DNA from: Salinicola acroporae
Lineage (GTDB): Bacteria; Pseudomonadota; Gammaproteobacteria; Pseudomonadales; Halomonadaceae
DNA length: 64,000 nt
Reading direction: 5' to 3'
Assembly (NCBI RefSeq): GCF_003206615.1
Contig: NZ_PZJW01000007.1
Location: forward strand, 186,001 to 250,000
Positions 26,911-35,207 of this stretch are shown one piece after another. A program made the translations under genes and the position numbers. How positions within the stretch are numbered: position 1 is the stretch's first letter; each line of letters begins with the position of its first letter. The notes under the pieces were generated by a model. That model worked only from the letters and a program-made list of their open reading frames with translations. It ran no database searches and was not told where the DNA came from.

Positions 26911-27240
26911 ATGTACAAGCTGGCGTTCTTCGTTCCCGAGTCCCACCTGGAAAGCGTCAAGTCGGCGGTGTTCGCCAGCGGCGCCGGGAGAATCGGCGAT
27001 TACGAGGCGTGCTGTTTCCAGGTCCGGGGAGAGGGCCAGTTTCGTCCGCTGGAAGGCGCCACTCCTCACATCGGGAAGAGGGGCGCGCTGGAAACGGTCG
27101 AGGAGTATCGGGTCGAACTGGTCTGCGAGGATCATCGCATCCGCGCGGCGGTCGCCGCGCTGGTCGAGTCACACCCCTACGAGGAGCCCGCCTACGACGT
27201 GTGGCCGCTGAGCTCCCTGGCCTCGCTGCCCGACGCCTGA
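26911..27240 (+). CDS. NIF3/YqfO C-terminal-domain-like protein
   Basis: A 109-aa stand-alone protein equal to the middle domain of YqfO/NIF3 proteins (COG3323), with a PII/CutA-like ferredoxin fold. Family motifs are YKLAFFVPESHLESVKSAVF at the start, GAGRIGDYEACCFQ, a GRFRPLEGA-like GQFRPLEGATPHIG, and SHPYEEPAYDVWPL near the end. Such proteins are small, cytoplasmic and of unknown role; metal binding is suspected. It converges on the Nudix gene with only 9 bp between stops. Confidence 0.9.
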   Translation: MYKLAFFVPESHLESVKSAVFASGAGRIGDYEACCFQVRGEGQFRPLEGATPHIGKRGALETVEEYRVELVCEDHRIRAAVAALVESHPYEEPAYDVWPLSSLASLPDA

Positions 27241-27249
27241 GCGCGGGCG

Positions 27250-27807
27250 CTAGGCGGAGCCGAAGTAACGCTCCCGCTCTTCCCGGCCGATCTGGCTGAG
27301 ATGGAGCTCGAAGGTACCTCGTCGCCGATCATCGAAGAAGTGTCGCAGCGTGCGCTCGATGGTCGGGAACGCGAGTTCGTCCCAGGGAATCTGCGTTTCC
27401 TCGAACAGCTCGACTTCGAGACTCTCCGGCCCGGCCGCGAAATCGCCATCGAGGTCGCCCAGGAAAATCATGTAGACCTGATTGATGTGCGGCAGGCTGA
27501 TCAACGTATACAGTGTCGGCTCGGCGACGACGGCGCAGGCCTCCTCGCGGGTCTCACGCAACGCCGCCTGCTCCACGGTTTCGGCGTTCTCCATGAAACC
27601 CGCCGGCAGCGTCCAGAACCCCTTGCGCGGCGAAATGGCCCGGCGACACAACAGGATGCGCCCACCGGCCACCGGCAGCGTGCCGGCCACGATGCGCGGA
27701 TTCTGGTAATGGACGGTGCCGCAGGCATCGCACAGGAATCGCGGGCGATCGTCGCCATCGGGAATCGCATAACGCACGGTGTGACCGCAGTGGCTACAGT
27801 AGTTCAT
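27250..27807 (-). CDS. Nudix hydrolase with N-terminal zinc ribbon
   Basis: A 185-aa Nudix protein of the COG1051 type. An N-terminal zinc ribbon (CSHCGHTVRYAI ... FLCDACGTVHYQNP) is followed by the Nudix box GFMENAETVEQAALRETREE. The substrate is probably a nucleotide or NAD-like diphosphate, but it is not the full NudC NADH pyrophosphatase, which is longer and carries an SQPWPFP motif absent here. ATG 27807 was chosen because the zinc ribbon begins right after it. It is divergent from the NudL-like gene by 110 bp. Confidence 0.9.
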   Translation of the reverse strand: MNYCSHCGHTVRYAIPDGDDRPRFLCDACGTVHYQNPRIVAGTLPVAGGRILLCRRAISPRKGFWTLPAGFMENAETVEQAALRETREEACAVVAEPTLYTLISLPHINQVYMIFLGDLDGDFAAGPESLEVELFEETQIPWDELAFPTIERTLRHFFDDRRRGTFELHLSQIGREERERYFGSA

Positions 27808-27917
27808 AGCGCCTCGAATTCGGAGAGCCTCGAGCGGGTTGAGCCCCGAACGATGGGCCTCGCGGGAACGCCAGACAGCGCCGGCCGGCGCGCCTGCCAA
27901 CAGGGAGTCGAAAGCGC

Positions 27918-28562
27918 ATGTTAGAGAAACTCCGCGAGCGCCTGCAAGCACATCGCCCAAGTCGCTTGAGCGGTGTTCATCCCCAGGCAGCGGTCCTGCT
28001 GCCGATCGTCGCCCGAGCCGAGCCCACGTTGCTGTTCACGCAGCGCACCGCCCACCTCTCCCAGCATGCCGGCCAGGTCGCCTTCCCGGGGGGCAAGCGG
28101 GAACCCGAGGACAGCGACCTTCTCACCACCGCTCTGCGGGAAACCCGGGAGGAGATCGCGCTCGCGCCGGAGCGGGTCGAGATCATCGGTCGGCTCAGCG
28201 ACGTCTTCTCGCTCTACGGTCTACGTGTGACGCCCTTCGTCGGCGTGATCGCGCCAGACCTGCCGCTGGTGGCGGAACCGGGCGAGATCGAGGCGATCTT
28301 CGAGGTGCCGCTACGCCACTTCCTCGATGACTGTCGCAGCCACACCGATGTGATCCCGGTCGACGATCGGCCCTGGTACGTTCCCAGCTACCCGTTCGAG
28401 GGCCGCACGATCTGGGGGCTGTCCGCCATGATGCTGGTCGAGCTGCTGGCCGTCGGCTTCGAATGCGACATCGCCCTGGATCGCAAGCCCGCCCAGGGCG
28501 AATTGCGCTATCACCCCCAGCGCCGGCGCTCCATTGCCGCGCGCCCCGATCGTTCGAGCTAG
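27918..28562 (+). CDS. CoA pyrophosphatase-type Nudix hydrolase (NudL-like)
   Basis: A 214-aa Nudix hydrolase of the NudL/CoAse group that cleaves coenzyme A to 3',5'-ADP and phosphopantetheine. The UPF0035 motif that marks the group is LLFTQRTAHLSQHAGQVAFP, followed by GGKREPEDSDLLTTALRETR and EE of the Nudix box. VTPFVGVIAPDLPL and WGLSAMMLVELL are also typical. The TAG stop lies within the first bases of repeat element II, so the repeat abuts the coding end. Confidence 0.92.
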   Translation: MLEKLRERLQAHRPSRLSGVHPQAAVLLPIVARAEPTLLFTQRTAHLSQHAGQVAFPGGKREPEDSDLLTTALRETREEIALAPERVEIIGRLSDVFSLYGLRVTPFVGVIAPDLPLVAEPGEIEAIFEVPLRHFLDDCRSHTDVIPVDDRPWYVPSYPFEGRTIWGLSAMMLVELLAVGFECDIALDRKPAQGELRYHPQRRRSIAARPDRSS

Positions 28563-28699
28563 GGCCTGTTCACGCTATCCACGCGCCGCGACGGAGCCAG
28601 CTTTCTCGCGAGGCTGGACGCGAGCCGGGGGTTGTGGCGGTTGCGAGCGCTTGGCTCGTAACAACGCCTCGCGACGTATACTGTGAACAGGCCCTAGCT
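28557..28699. repeat. Dispersed element II, copy 1 (intact, with terminal inverted repeats)
   Basis: A 143-bp element with perfect 17-bp terminal inverted repeats, AGCTAGGGCCTGTTCAC at 28557-28573 and GTGAACAGGCCCTAGCT at 28683-28699. The core (28590-28673) is homologous to 38171-38256 and, inverted, to 52419-52503; shared words include GAGGC, GCGCTTGG, and AACGCCTCGCG. It lies between the NudL-like gene and the oxygenase gene and begins within the stop codon of the former. It has no coding capacity of its own and looks like a MITE or a REP-type element. Confidence 0.85.
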
Positions 28700-28716
28700 T
28701 GCCGAGTGAGTCATCC

Positions 28717-29382
28717 ATGACACCCAACGACGCCCACGACGCCTTCTGGGACAACGCCCAGTTGGTCACCTTGATCGACGGCCTGGTGGAGCGCGGCTGG
28801 TATGTCGGTGAAGGGTTTCTCGACCCGGGCCTGTGCCAGGGACTGCGGGATGACATGGAGCGACTGCACCAGCGCCAGGCGCTGCAGGAGGCGGCCATCG
28901 GTCGCGGTGACGAGCGTACGCTGCGACGCGATATCCGTGGCGACGCGATCCACTGGCTGGATCGGGAAAGCCTGGCCCAGCGTCGCTACCTGGCGCTGAT
29001 GAATGAACTCCAGCAACAGATCAACGTCGCCCTTTACGCCGGACTGTTCGAGTTCGAGGCCCACTTCGCCCTCTACCCGCCGGGAGCGTTCTACCGCAAG
29101 CATTACGACAGCTTTCGGGGCCGGGCCAACCGCGTCATCTCCACGGTGCTGTACCTCAATCCGGAGTGGCCGGCGGACGGCGGCGGCGAGATGGTGCTCT
29201 ACGATGCGCAGGAGACCGATCGCGAAGTGGCACGCGTTCAACCGCAAGCGGGCACTTTCGCCTGTTTTCTATCCGACAGGATCCCCCACGAAGTGCTCCC
29301 GACCCGGCAGCCCCGCGGCAGTATCGCCGGCTGGTTTCGCCGCAACGCGTCGCTGGGCGGCGTGATCGATCCGGCGCGCTAG
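28717..29382 (+). CDS. 2-oxoglutarate/Fe(II)-dependent oxygenase (SM-20/PHD2-like)
   Basis: A 221-aa double-stranded beta-helix oxygenase. The HXD iron motif is in RKHYDSFRGRANRVIS, the distal His in SDRIPHEVLPT, and the 2-oxoglutarate Arg in QPRGSIAGWFRR. LYLNPEWPADGGGEMVLYD is the conserved strand of the prolyl-hydroxylase-like family. In Pseudomonas a related enzyme hydroxylates elongation factor Tu, so a protein substrate is plausible; this is inference. ATG 28717 lies just after repeat element II. It converges on the MFS gene at 29425. Confidence 0.9.
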   Translation: MTPNDAHDAFWDNAQLVTLIDGLVERGWYVGEGFLDPGLCQGLRDDMERLHQRQALQEAAIGRGDERTLRRDIRGDAIHWLDRESLAQRRYLALMNELQQQINVALYAGLFEFEAHFALYPPGAFYRKHYDSFRGRANRVISTVLYLNPEWPADGGGEMVLYDAQETDREVARVQPQAGTFACFLSDRIPHEVLPTRQPRGSIAGWFRRNASLGGVIDPAR

Positions 29383-29424
29383 TCGCGGCCGGCGATCCGA
29401 TATCCTGGCCCGACGCCGGGTAGC

Positions 29425-30786
29425 CTAACGTTCGCTCGTCGCGGCGGTGGCGGCCTGATCGTTGTGGCAATCGGCTGTCACGACATCGTCCGGCAGCGCC
29501 GTCTCCACGTCAGGTACCACCTGCGACAGATCTTCCTGGTGCTCGTGCTCGATCGCCCCCTGCACCAGTTCGTCGGTCACGCTGAGTTCGGCCCCCACCA
29601 CCGACTGCTGAGGATTCGAGGTGAACGGTGCCACCGGGACCGGCGCCGGGCGCCGACTCCGGCGCCAGACGAAGAAGACCACCAGCGCCACGCCCAGTCC
29701 GGCCAGCGCCACGAACAGCCCGACATCGCCGACATGGATCATCAGCGGCGTGATCAGCGGCGGGCTGAGGGTGGCGCCCAGGGCGTTGATCAGCAACAGC
29801 CCCTGACTCATTCGCACCAGCGCGCCGGCCGGGGCGCGGTCGGCGGCGTGGCTCACCGCCACCGGATAGATCGCGAACACCCCGCCGCCCACCAGGAACA
29901 GCATCGCCGCGAGCAATCCCGGCAGGTTGGGCAGCAGTATCACGCCGCCACACAATAGAGCCAGCACCACGCCGATCAGAATCAGCACGATCTGGCGATC
30001 GTGTCGGTCCGACCAGCGCCCGATGGGATACTGCAGTAGCATCCCGCCAAGAATCACGATCGCCATCATCTCGCCGATCTGCTGCACCTCGAAACCACTG
30101 CGCTGGAGGTAGAGCGGCAGCAGACTGTAGATGGCCGACACTGCCAGACCGGAACCGAAGCAGCCCATCACCCCGGTCGGCGTCACCGTGATCAACCGCC
30201 ACGGCGACAGCGGCTCGGCCTGCTCGATGAGCGGGGAAACCCGCGGAATCATGCCCAGCGGCAATACCGACAGCGACGCCAGCATGGCGATGACCATGAA
30301 TGGCTGGCTGGCACCGGCGCGGTCCGCCACGCCCAGCAGCAACTGCCCGATGACCCCGGCGCCGTAGAGCGCGATCATGTAGAGCGCCAGCAGACGCCCG
30401 CGTACGCGGGTGTCCGCCGCAGTCAGCAACCAGCTTTCGATGACCAGGTAGACACCCAGCGTCGCCCACCCGCCGATCAGGCGCAGCGTGAACCACAGCG
30501 GCGCGTTGAGCCACAGCCCCTGCAGCAGCACGGTGACAGCCACCAGCGACGCGAAGCAGGCATAGGCACGGATGTGGCCGATCCGCAGCAATAGCCGATC
30601 GTTGAACAGCGCGCCGATCGCCAGCCCGATGTAGTAGGCGGCCGAGACCCAGCCGATGGTAGTTACCGACTCCCCCGCCGCGTCCAGACGCAAAGTGATC
30701 AGCGACGCCAGAAAGCCGTTGCCGATGCCCAGGATGAAAAGGCCGAGCAGGGGTGCCAGCGCCATGGAGAGTAACTGCCGAGACAT
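29425..30786 (-). CDS. MFS transporter, YcaD-like
   Basis: A 453-aa carrier with twelve predicted helices. The first helices (ALAPLLGLFILGIGNGFLAS, GWVSAAYYIGLAIGAL) and motif IGRWSDRHDRQIVL resemble the YcaD group of MFS proteins, often found near stress or cofactor genes; the substrate is unknown. A hydrophilic C-terminal tail of about 70 residues rich in Glu, Asp and Gln follows the last helix, which is longer than in YcaD. ATG 30786 begins the first helix; the upstream open frame is not conserved in appearance. Confidence 0.88.
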   Translation of the reverse strand: MSRQLLSMALAPLLGLFILGIGNGFLASLITLRLDAAGESVTTIGWVSAAYYIGLAIGALFNDRLLLRIGHIRAYACFASLVAVTVLLQGLWLNAPLWFTLRLIGGWATLGVYLVIESWLLTAADTRVRGRLLALYMIALYGAGVIGQLLLGVADRAGASQPFMVIAMLASLSVLPLGMIPRVSPLIEQAEPLSPWRLITVTPTGVMGCFGSGLAVSAIYSLLPLYLQRSGFEVQQIGEMMAIVILGGMLLQYPIGRWSDRHDRQIVLILIGVVLALLCGGVILLPNLPGLLAAMLFLVGGGVFAIYPVAVSHAADRAPAGALVRMSQGLLLINALGATLSPPLITPLMIHVGDVGLFVALAGLGVALVVFFVWRRSRRPAPVPVAPFTSNPQQSVVGAELSVTDELVQGAIEHEHQEDLSQVVPDVETALPDDVVTADCHNDQAATAATSER

Positions 30787-31118
30787 AAAACCTTGGACCT
30801 CGAGCCTGAGATTCAGATCGGCCGGCAGCGGAAGAGAGCGAGCGCGACAGCCGGAAGCGAGCGCACTATACGCCCGGCCCTGCGCCAAAAGAAGTCGAAA
30901 AAGCGGCTGAAAAGAGGCTATCGCGCCGCTTTGGGGCAACGTCTGCCTTCGCTATTACCTGGCGTTATCCAAAATGGCCGTTTGACGATACGAACCGGTA
31001 TCGAAGTCGCGCCTGTCGCGACCGGGCAATGGGCTGTCAGCGGTTTTTTGCCGTGGAACGGCGTATGCTGAGCCATTAGCACGCTAATCCGCCTCCCCTG
31101 CCGCACGCCCAGGACACC
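30787..31118. promoter_or_regulatory. Divergent promoter region of two MFS genes
   Basis: A 332-base non-coding space between two divergent MFS genes. A perfect inverted repeat ATTAGC-AC-GCTAAT lies at 31075-31088, 30 bases before the downstream ATG, and is a good operator candidate. The rest is AT-richer than the coding surroundings near 30890-30970, with no gene recognised. Confidence 0.5.
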
Positions 31119-32399
31119 ATGCCCGCAGACATCACCGACAATCCCGTTTATCGTCAGCCCGGTTTCGTCCCCTTTCTTGCCTCGCGCCTCTGCGCGGTCT
31201 TTGCCATGCAGATCCAGGCGATCGTGGTGGCATGGCAGGTCTATGACATCACTCACGACCCATTGACACTGGGCTATGTCGGCCTGGCCCAGTTCCTGCC
31301 GATGATCGTTCTGCTGCTGCCCGCCGGCGACGTGGTCGACCGCTTCGATCGCAAGCGCATCCTGCAGCTCAGTTGGGCCGCCCAGGCGCTCTGCAGTGTG
31401 CTGTTGATCCTGCTCTCGCTCCACCAGCCCGATTCGGCAGCACCTTTCTACGCGGTGCTGGTGCTGTTCGGTGCCGCTCGAGCCTTCACCGGGCCGACGC
31501 TGCAGAGCCTGCTGCCGCAGATCGTGCCGCGTGACCAGTTGGGCAAGGCGATCGCCATCAATTCATCGATCATGAAGATTGGCGTCATCGGCGGCCCGAT
31601 GCTCGGCGGCCTGCTCTACGCCTTCGGCCCGACGCTCACCTACGGCGTCAACCTCGGCTGCTTCGTCATTGCCCAACTGGCGTTGGCCGGCGTGCCGGTG
31701 CGTTACGCGTTCGAGCGTGTCCAGACCGACGATACCGCCTGGCAGCGCTTCACCGCCGGGATCCACTACATCCGCAACAAGCCGGTCATCCTGGGAGTCA
31801 TCTCGCTGGATCTGTTCGCGGTGCTGTTCGGGGGGATCGTCGCGCTGCTGCCGGTGTACGCCCACGAGATCCTTCACGTCGGCCCCGAGGGCCTTGGCGC
31901 GCTGCGCAGCTCGATCGCCATCGGTGCGTTCCTGATGGGGCTCTATCTCGGCGTGCGGGCGATCAAGCGACACGCCGGGCTGATCATGTTTGCCGCGGTG
32001 GCGGTGTTCGGCATCGCCAATCTCGTGTTCGCGCTCTCGCACTGGTTCTGGCTCTCGTTCGGCGCCCTGCTGATCGCCGGTGCCGCCGACATGATCAGCG
32101 TCTACGTGCGCCTGACACTGTTGCAGCTCGCTACGCCGGACGAAATGCGCGGACGGGTCAACGCCGTCAACATGCTGTTCATCGGTGCCTCCAACGAGCT
32201 GGGCGAGTTTGAATCCGGCGTCACCGCTTCCTGGTTCGGCACCGTGCCGGCCGCGGTCATCGGCTCGGTAGGAACGCTGGCGATCGTCGGGCTGTGGATG
32301 TGGCGCTTTCCAGTCTTGCGACGCACCGACCGCCTCGATGACGTCGAGGAGGAGCCGGTGGCGCCGTCGTCAGTGGCGCCCGCGGCCAAGTCGGCGTAA
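31119..32399 (+). CDS. MFS exporter, EntS/DHA3-like
   Basis: A 426-aa twelve-helix carrier of the MFS_3 group (EntS and macrolide exporters). Typical features are PGFVPFLASRLCAVFAMQIQ at helix 1, the A-motif region PAGDVVDRFDRKRIL, and SLLPQIVPRDQLGKAIAINS between helices 4 and 5, and RGRVNAVNMLFIGASNELGE in the second half. These proteins export siderophores or drugs. No siderophore genes are adjacent, so the substrate is open. AGGACACC precedes the ATG, and an inverted repeat operator candidate lies upstream. It converges on abgR with 23 bp between stops. Confidence 0.9.
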   Translation: MPADITDNPVYRQPGFVPFLASRLCAVFAMQIQAIVVAWQVYDITHDPLTLGYVGLAQFLPMIVLLLPAGDVVDRFDRKRILQLSWAAQALCSVLLILLSLHQPDSAAPFYAVLVLFGAARAFTGPTLQSLLPQIVPRDQLGKAIAINSSIMKIGVIGGPMLGGLLYAFGPTLTYGVNLGCFVIAQLALAGVPVRYAFERVQTDDTAWQRFTAGIHYIRNKPVILGVISLDLFAVLFGGIVALLPVYAHEILHVGPEGLGALRSSIAIGAFLMGLYLGVRAIKRHAGLIMFAAVAVFGIANLVFALSHWFWLSFGALLIAGAADMISVYVRLTLLQLATPDEMRGRVNAVNMLFIGASNELGEFESGVTASWFGTVPAAVIGSVGTLAIVGLWMWRFPVLRRTDRLDDVEEEPVAPSSVAPAAKSA

Positions 32400-32422
32400 T
32401 TCGAGAGAGAAGCCGGCGAGCG

Positions 32423-33328
32423 TCACTCCGCATCCCGGCTCTCGTACTCGAACAGCTTGGCCAGTCGCGCTGCCACCGGTGTCAGCGGCACCCCGCGGCG
32501 CTTGATCATGTGAAAGGTCGCCAGCGGCAGCGAGTCGTCCAGGGTCAGCTCCATCAGTTCTCCCATGCCGTGCTGGGCGGTCATCTGCGCGGCAAAGGCC
32601 CCGACCATCTCGCTGTGCTGGATCAGGTTGAGCGAGGTGGTGAAGGAGTCGCACACCACGCTGACCTGGTCGCGCGAGAAGCCGTGACGTTCCAGGGTGT
32701 CGGCAAGATCGGCGTAATAGCCGCTGCGCGCCGTCGGCAGCACCCAGTCGCAGTCGATCAACTCCTTCAACCGGCGGGCACCCGCCTTGGGGTGATCCCG
32801 TCTCAGCACCACGACGAAAGGCGTCGAAAACAGCGGCAACGCCTCGAGATCGCTATCGAGCACGCCGCTGGAGAGCGTATTGATCGAGAAATCCAGCTCG
32901 CCATCGCGCAGTCCCGCCACCATCGACGACAGCTGTCCCTCGATCACCCGCAACCTGACATTGGGCAGTTCCCGCCGGAAGCGCCCGACCACCTGCGGCA
33001 GCAGCGTGCGTGCCACCGTGGCCGATGCCCCCATCACGATCTGCCCGCGCAGCACCCCGTTCAACTGCTCCACGTTCTCCCGCGCCCGGCGCAGCTCTTC
33101 GATGATCAGATGGGCGTGCTGATCGAAGGCCCGCCCGGAGTCGGTCAGCGTCACGCCCCGGGAAGTGCGCACCAGCAGCGCCGCTCCCAGCCCCTCCTCC
33201 AGTTCCCGAATGGCCTTGGTCAAGCCGGGCTGGGAAAGACCAAGCTCACGCGCCGCCGCCCGGATACTACCGCGACGGGAGACCTCGACGAAGGCCCGAA
33301 TCTGATGAAGTTTGATCGGATAATGCAC
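32423..33328 (-). CDS. abgR: LysR-family regulator AbgR
   Basis: A 301-aa LysR regulator. The N-terminus KLHQIRAFVEVSRRGSIRAA and SQPGLTKAIRELEEGLGAAL closely resembles E. coli AbgR (KIHQIRAFVEVARQGSIRGA), well beyond generic LysR similarity. The effector domain follows (GQIVMGASATVARTLLPQVV, LDFSINTLSSG). No ATG fits; GTG 33328 with GGGAG upstream gives the AbgR length, whereas the longer frame from 33433 has no similarity. It is divergent from abgT and is expected to control abgTAB. A GTGAT-N11-ATCAC dyad lies 18 bases before its start. Confidence 0.93.
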   Translation of the reverse strand: MHYPIKLHQIRAFVEVSRRGSIRAAARELGLSQPGLTKAIRELEEGLGAALLVRTSRGVTLTDSGRAFDQHAHLIIEELRRARENVEQLNGVLRGQIVMGASATVARTLLPQVVGRFRRELPNVRLRVIEGQLSSMVAGLRDGELDFSINTLSSGVLDSDLEALPLFSTPFVVVLRRDHPKAGARRLKELIDCDWVLPTARSGYYADLADTLERHGFSRDQVSVVCDSFTTSLNLIQHSEMVGAFAAQMTAQHGMGELMELTLDDSLPLATFHMIKRRGVPLTPVAARLAKLFEYESRDAE

Positions 33329-33346
33329 AGGGAGGCTCCCGCTCGC

Positions 33347-33367
33347 GTGATTACCACAGGTTATCAC
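33347..33367. promoter_or_regulatory. LysR-type operator dyad at abgR/abgT
   Basis: GTGAT-N11-ATCAC (GTGATTACC ACA GGTTATCAC, nine-base arms with one mismatch). It has the T-N11-A form of LysR binding sites and lies between abgR and abgT, next to the abgR start. A dyad with the same outer bases occurs at 43580-43600 in the ebo region. Confidence 0.6.
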
Positions 33368-33611
33368 CAAAAAGTAATCGACATCTTTTGCCGACCTCGA
33401 GCCGGCACTACTGTGTTTCGAGGTCGATGACAACGACTCGCCCTGACGCCGGACGCCTTAGGATCCGTTCGCCCTACCCACGCGATTCGCGGGTCTGGGG
33501 CGAACCGGCCCAAACATAATCGACCGTCGGCGCCGGGCAAGGCAGAGACACAGCGCGATACAACATCCGATCGGTCCATCCGGTCGACAACAACCGACTC
33601 AGGAGTCCCTC

Positions 33612-35147
33612 ATGACAGCGACCGCGTCTCGCGACGCCGCTCGTCCGCGGCTGTCCATCCGACTGTTGAACGCCATCGAGCGTTTCGGCAACCGGCTTCC
33701 CGATCCCTTCATGATCTTCGTCCTGCTGGCTGCCGCCGTGCTGGTGGCATCGGTACTGTTCGCCGTCGCCGGCGCCACCGTCGAGCATCCCGGCAGTGGC
33801 GAGGTGGAAGCGATTCGAAGCCTGGTCTCGGCGCCGGGTATCCAGTTCATTCTCGACTCGATGCTCGATAACTTCACCGGTTTCGCGCCGCTTGGCCTGG
33901 TGCTGTCGATGATGCTGGGGATCGGTCTGGCCGAGAAACTGGGACTGCTGGAGACCCTGGTACGCCACACCATTCTGTCGGCACCCAAGCGACTGGTGAC
34001 CTACACCGTCGCTTTCACCGGCATCATGATGAACGTCGCTTCCGACGCCTCGCTGATCCTGCTGCCGCCGTTGGCGGCGATGGTCTACCACTCACTGGGC
34101 CGCCACCCGATCGCCGGCCTGGCGCTCGGTTTCGCCAGCGCCGGCGCGGGGTTCACCGCCAACCTGTTGATCGTCGGTACCGACGCGTTGCTGTCGGGCA
34201 TCTCCACCGAGGCGGCTCGCATCGTCAGTCCCGACATGACGGTGACCCCGGTGGACAACTGGTACTTCAACTGCGTCTCCGTCTTCGTGCTCACCATCGT
34301 GGCCGCCATCGTCACCGAGCGGGTCATCGAGCCGCGCCTCGGCAGCTACCGAGGCGACGTCGAGCAGGTCGAGAGCAGCGAACCGCCGAACGCCCGCCGC
34401 GGCCTTCGCAACGCCGGCATCGCCGCGCTGGTGTACATCGCCGCCATCGCCACGCTGCTGTTCTGGCCAGACTCGCCGCTGCGCGGCCCGGACGGCAGCC
34501 TGATTCCGTCGCCGTTTCTCAGCGGCATCATCCCGATCATCCTGTTCTTCTTCATCACGGTCAGCGTGACCTGGGGCGTCACCGTGGGTCGCATCAAGCG
34601 CTCGCGCGACGTATCCGAGAACATGGCCGAGGCGATGCGCGACCTGGGCAGCTATATCGTGCTGATCTTCGCCGCCTCGCAGTTCATCGCCTGGTTCAAC
34701 TGGACGCATATCGGTACCTGGATCGCGGTCAACGGCGCCGATCTGCTGACCGCGATGGACTTCACCGGGTTCCCGGTCATCCTCTGCTACATCGTCTTCA
34801 CCGCCTGCATGAACCTGCTGATCTTCAGCGGCTCGGCGAAGTGGGCACTGGAAGCCCCGGTGTTCGTGCCGATGTTCATGCAGCTCGGCTACCACCCGGC
34901 CTTCGTCCAGGTCGCCTATCGCATCGCCGACTCCTCGACCAACATCATCTCGCCGCTCAATCCCTACATGATCGTGGTGCTCACCTTCATCCGGAAATAC
35001 GACAAGAACGCCGGCCTCGGCACGCTGATGTCGCTGATGCTGCCCTACACCCTGGCATTTCTGGGGATCTGGATCCTGTTGCTGACGGCGTTCTACCTGC
35101 TGGGACTTCCCTACGGTCCGGGTATCACCACCTACTTGCCGTCCTGA
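33612..35147 (+). CDS. abgT: p-Aminobenzoyl-glutamate transporter AbgT
   Basis: A 511-aa AbgT-family ion-coupled carrier that imports the folate breakdown product p-aminobenzoyl-glutamate; some relatives export sulfonamides. Family marks are NRLPDPFMIFVLLAAAVL near the N-terminus, FTGFAPLGLVLSMMLGIGLA, NVASDASLILLPPLAAMVY, AGAGFTANLLIVGTDALLSG, and QVAYRIADSSTNIISPLNPY near the end. Around eleven to twelve helices are visible. AGGAG precedes the ATG. It leads abgT-abgA-abgB, divergent from abgR. Confidence 0.96.
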   Translation: MTATASRDAARPRLSIRLLNAIERFGNRLPDPFMIFVLLAAAVLVASVLFAVAGATVEHPGSGEVEAIRSLVSAPGIQFILDSMLDNFTGFAPLGLVLSMMLGIGLAEKLGLLETLVRHTILSAPKRLVTYTVAFTGIMMNVASDASLILLPPLAAMVYHSLGRHPIAGLALGFASAGAGFTANLLIVGTDALLSGISTEAARIVSPDMTVTPVDNWYFNCVSVFVLTIVAAIVTERVIEPRLGSYRGDVEQVESSEPPNARRGLRNAGIAALVYIAAIATLLFWPDSPLRGPDGSLIPSPFLSGIIPIILFFFITVSVTWGVTVGRIKRSRDVSENMAEAMRDLGSYIVLIFAASQFIAWFNWTHIGTWIAVNGADLLTAMDFTGFPVILCYIVFTACMNLLIFSGSAKWALEAPVFVPMFMQLGYHPAFVQVAYRIADSSTNIISPLNPYMIVVLTFIRKYDKNAGLGTLMSLMLPYTLAFLGIWILLLTAFYLLGLPYGPGITTYLPS

Positions 35148-35207
35148 CGCCGAGGGACGGGGCGGGAGACACGGCATCAAGACATCCAACAGGCGGAGAG
35201 CGACACC

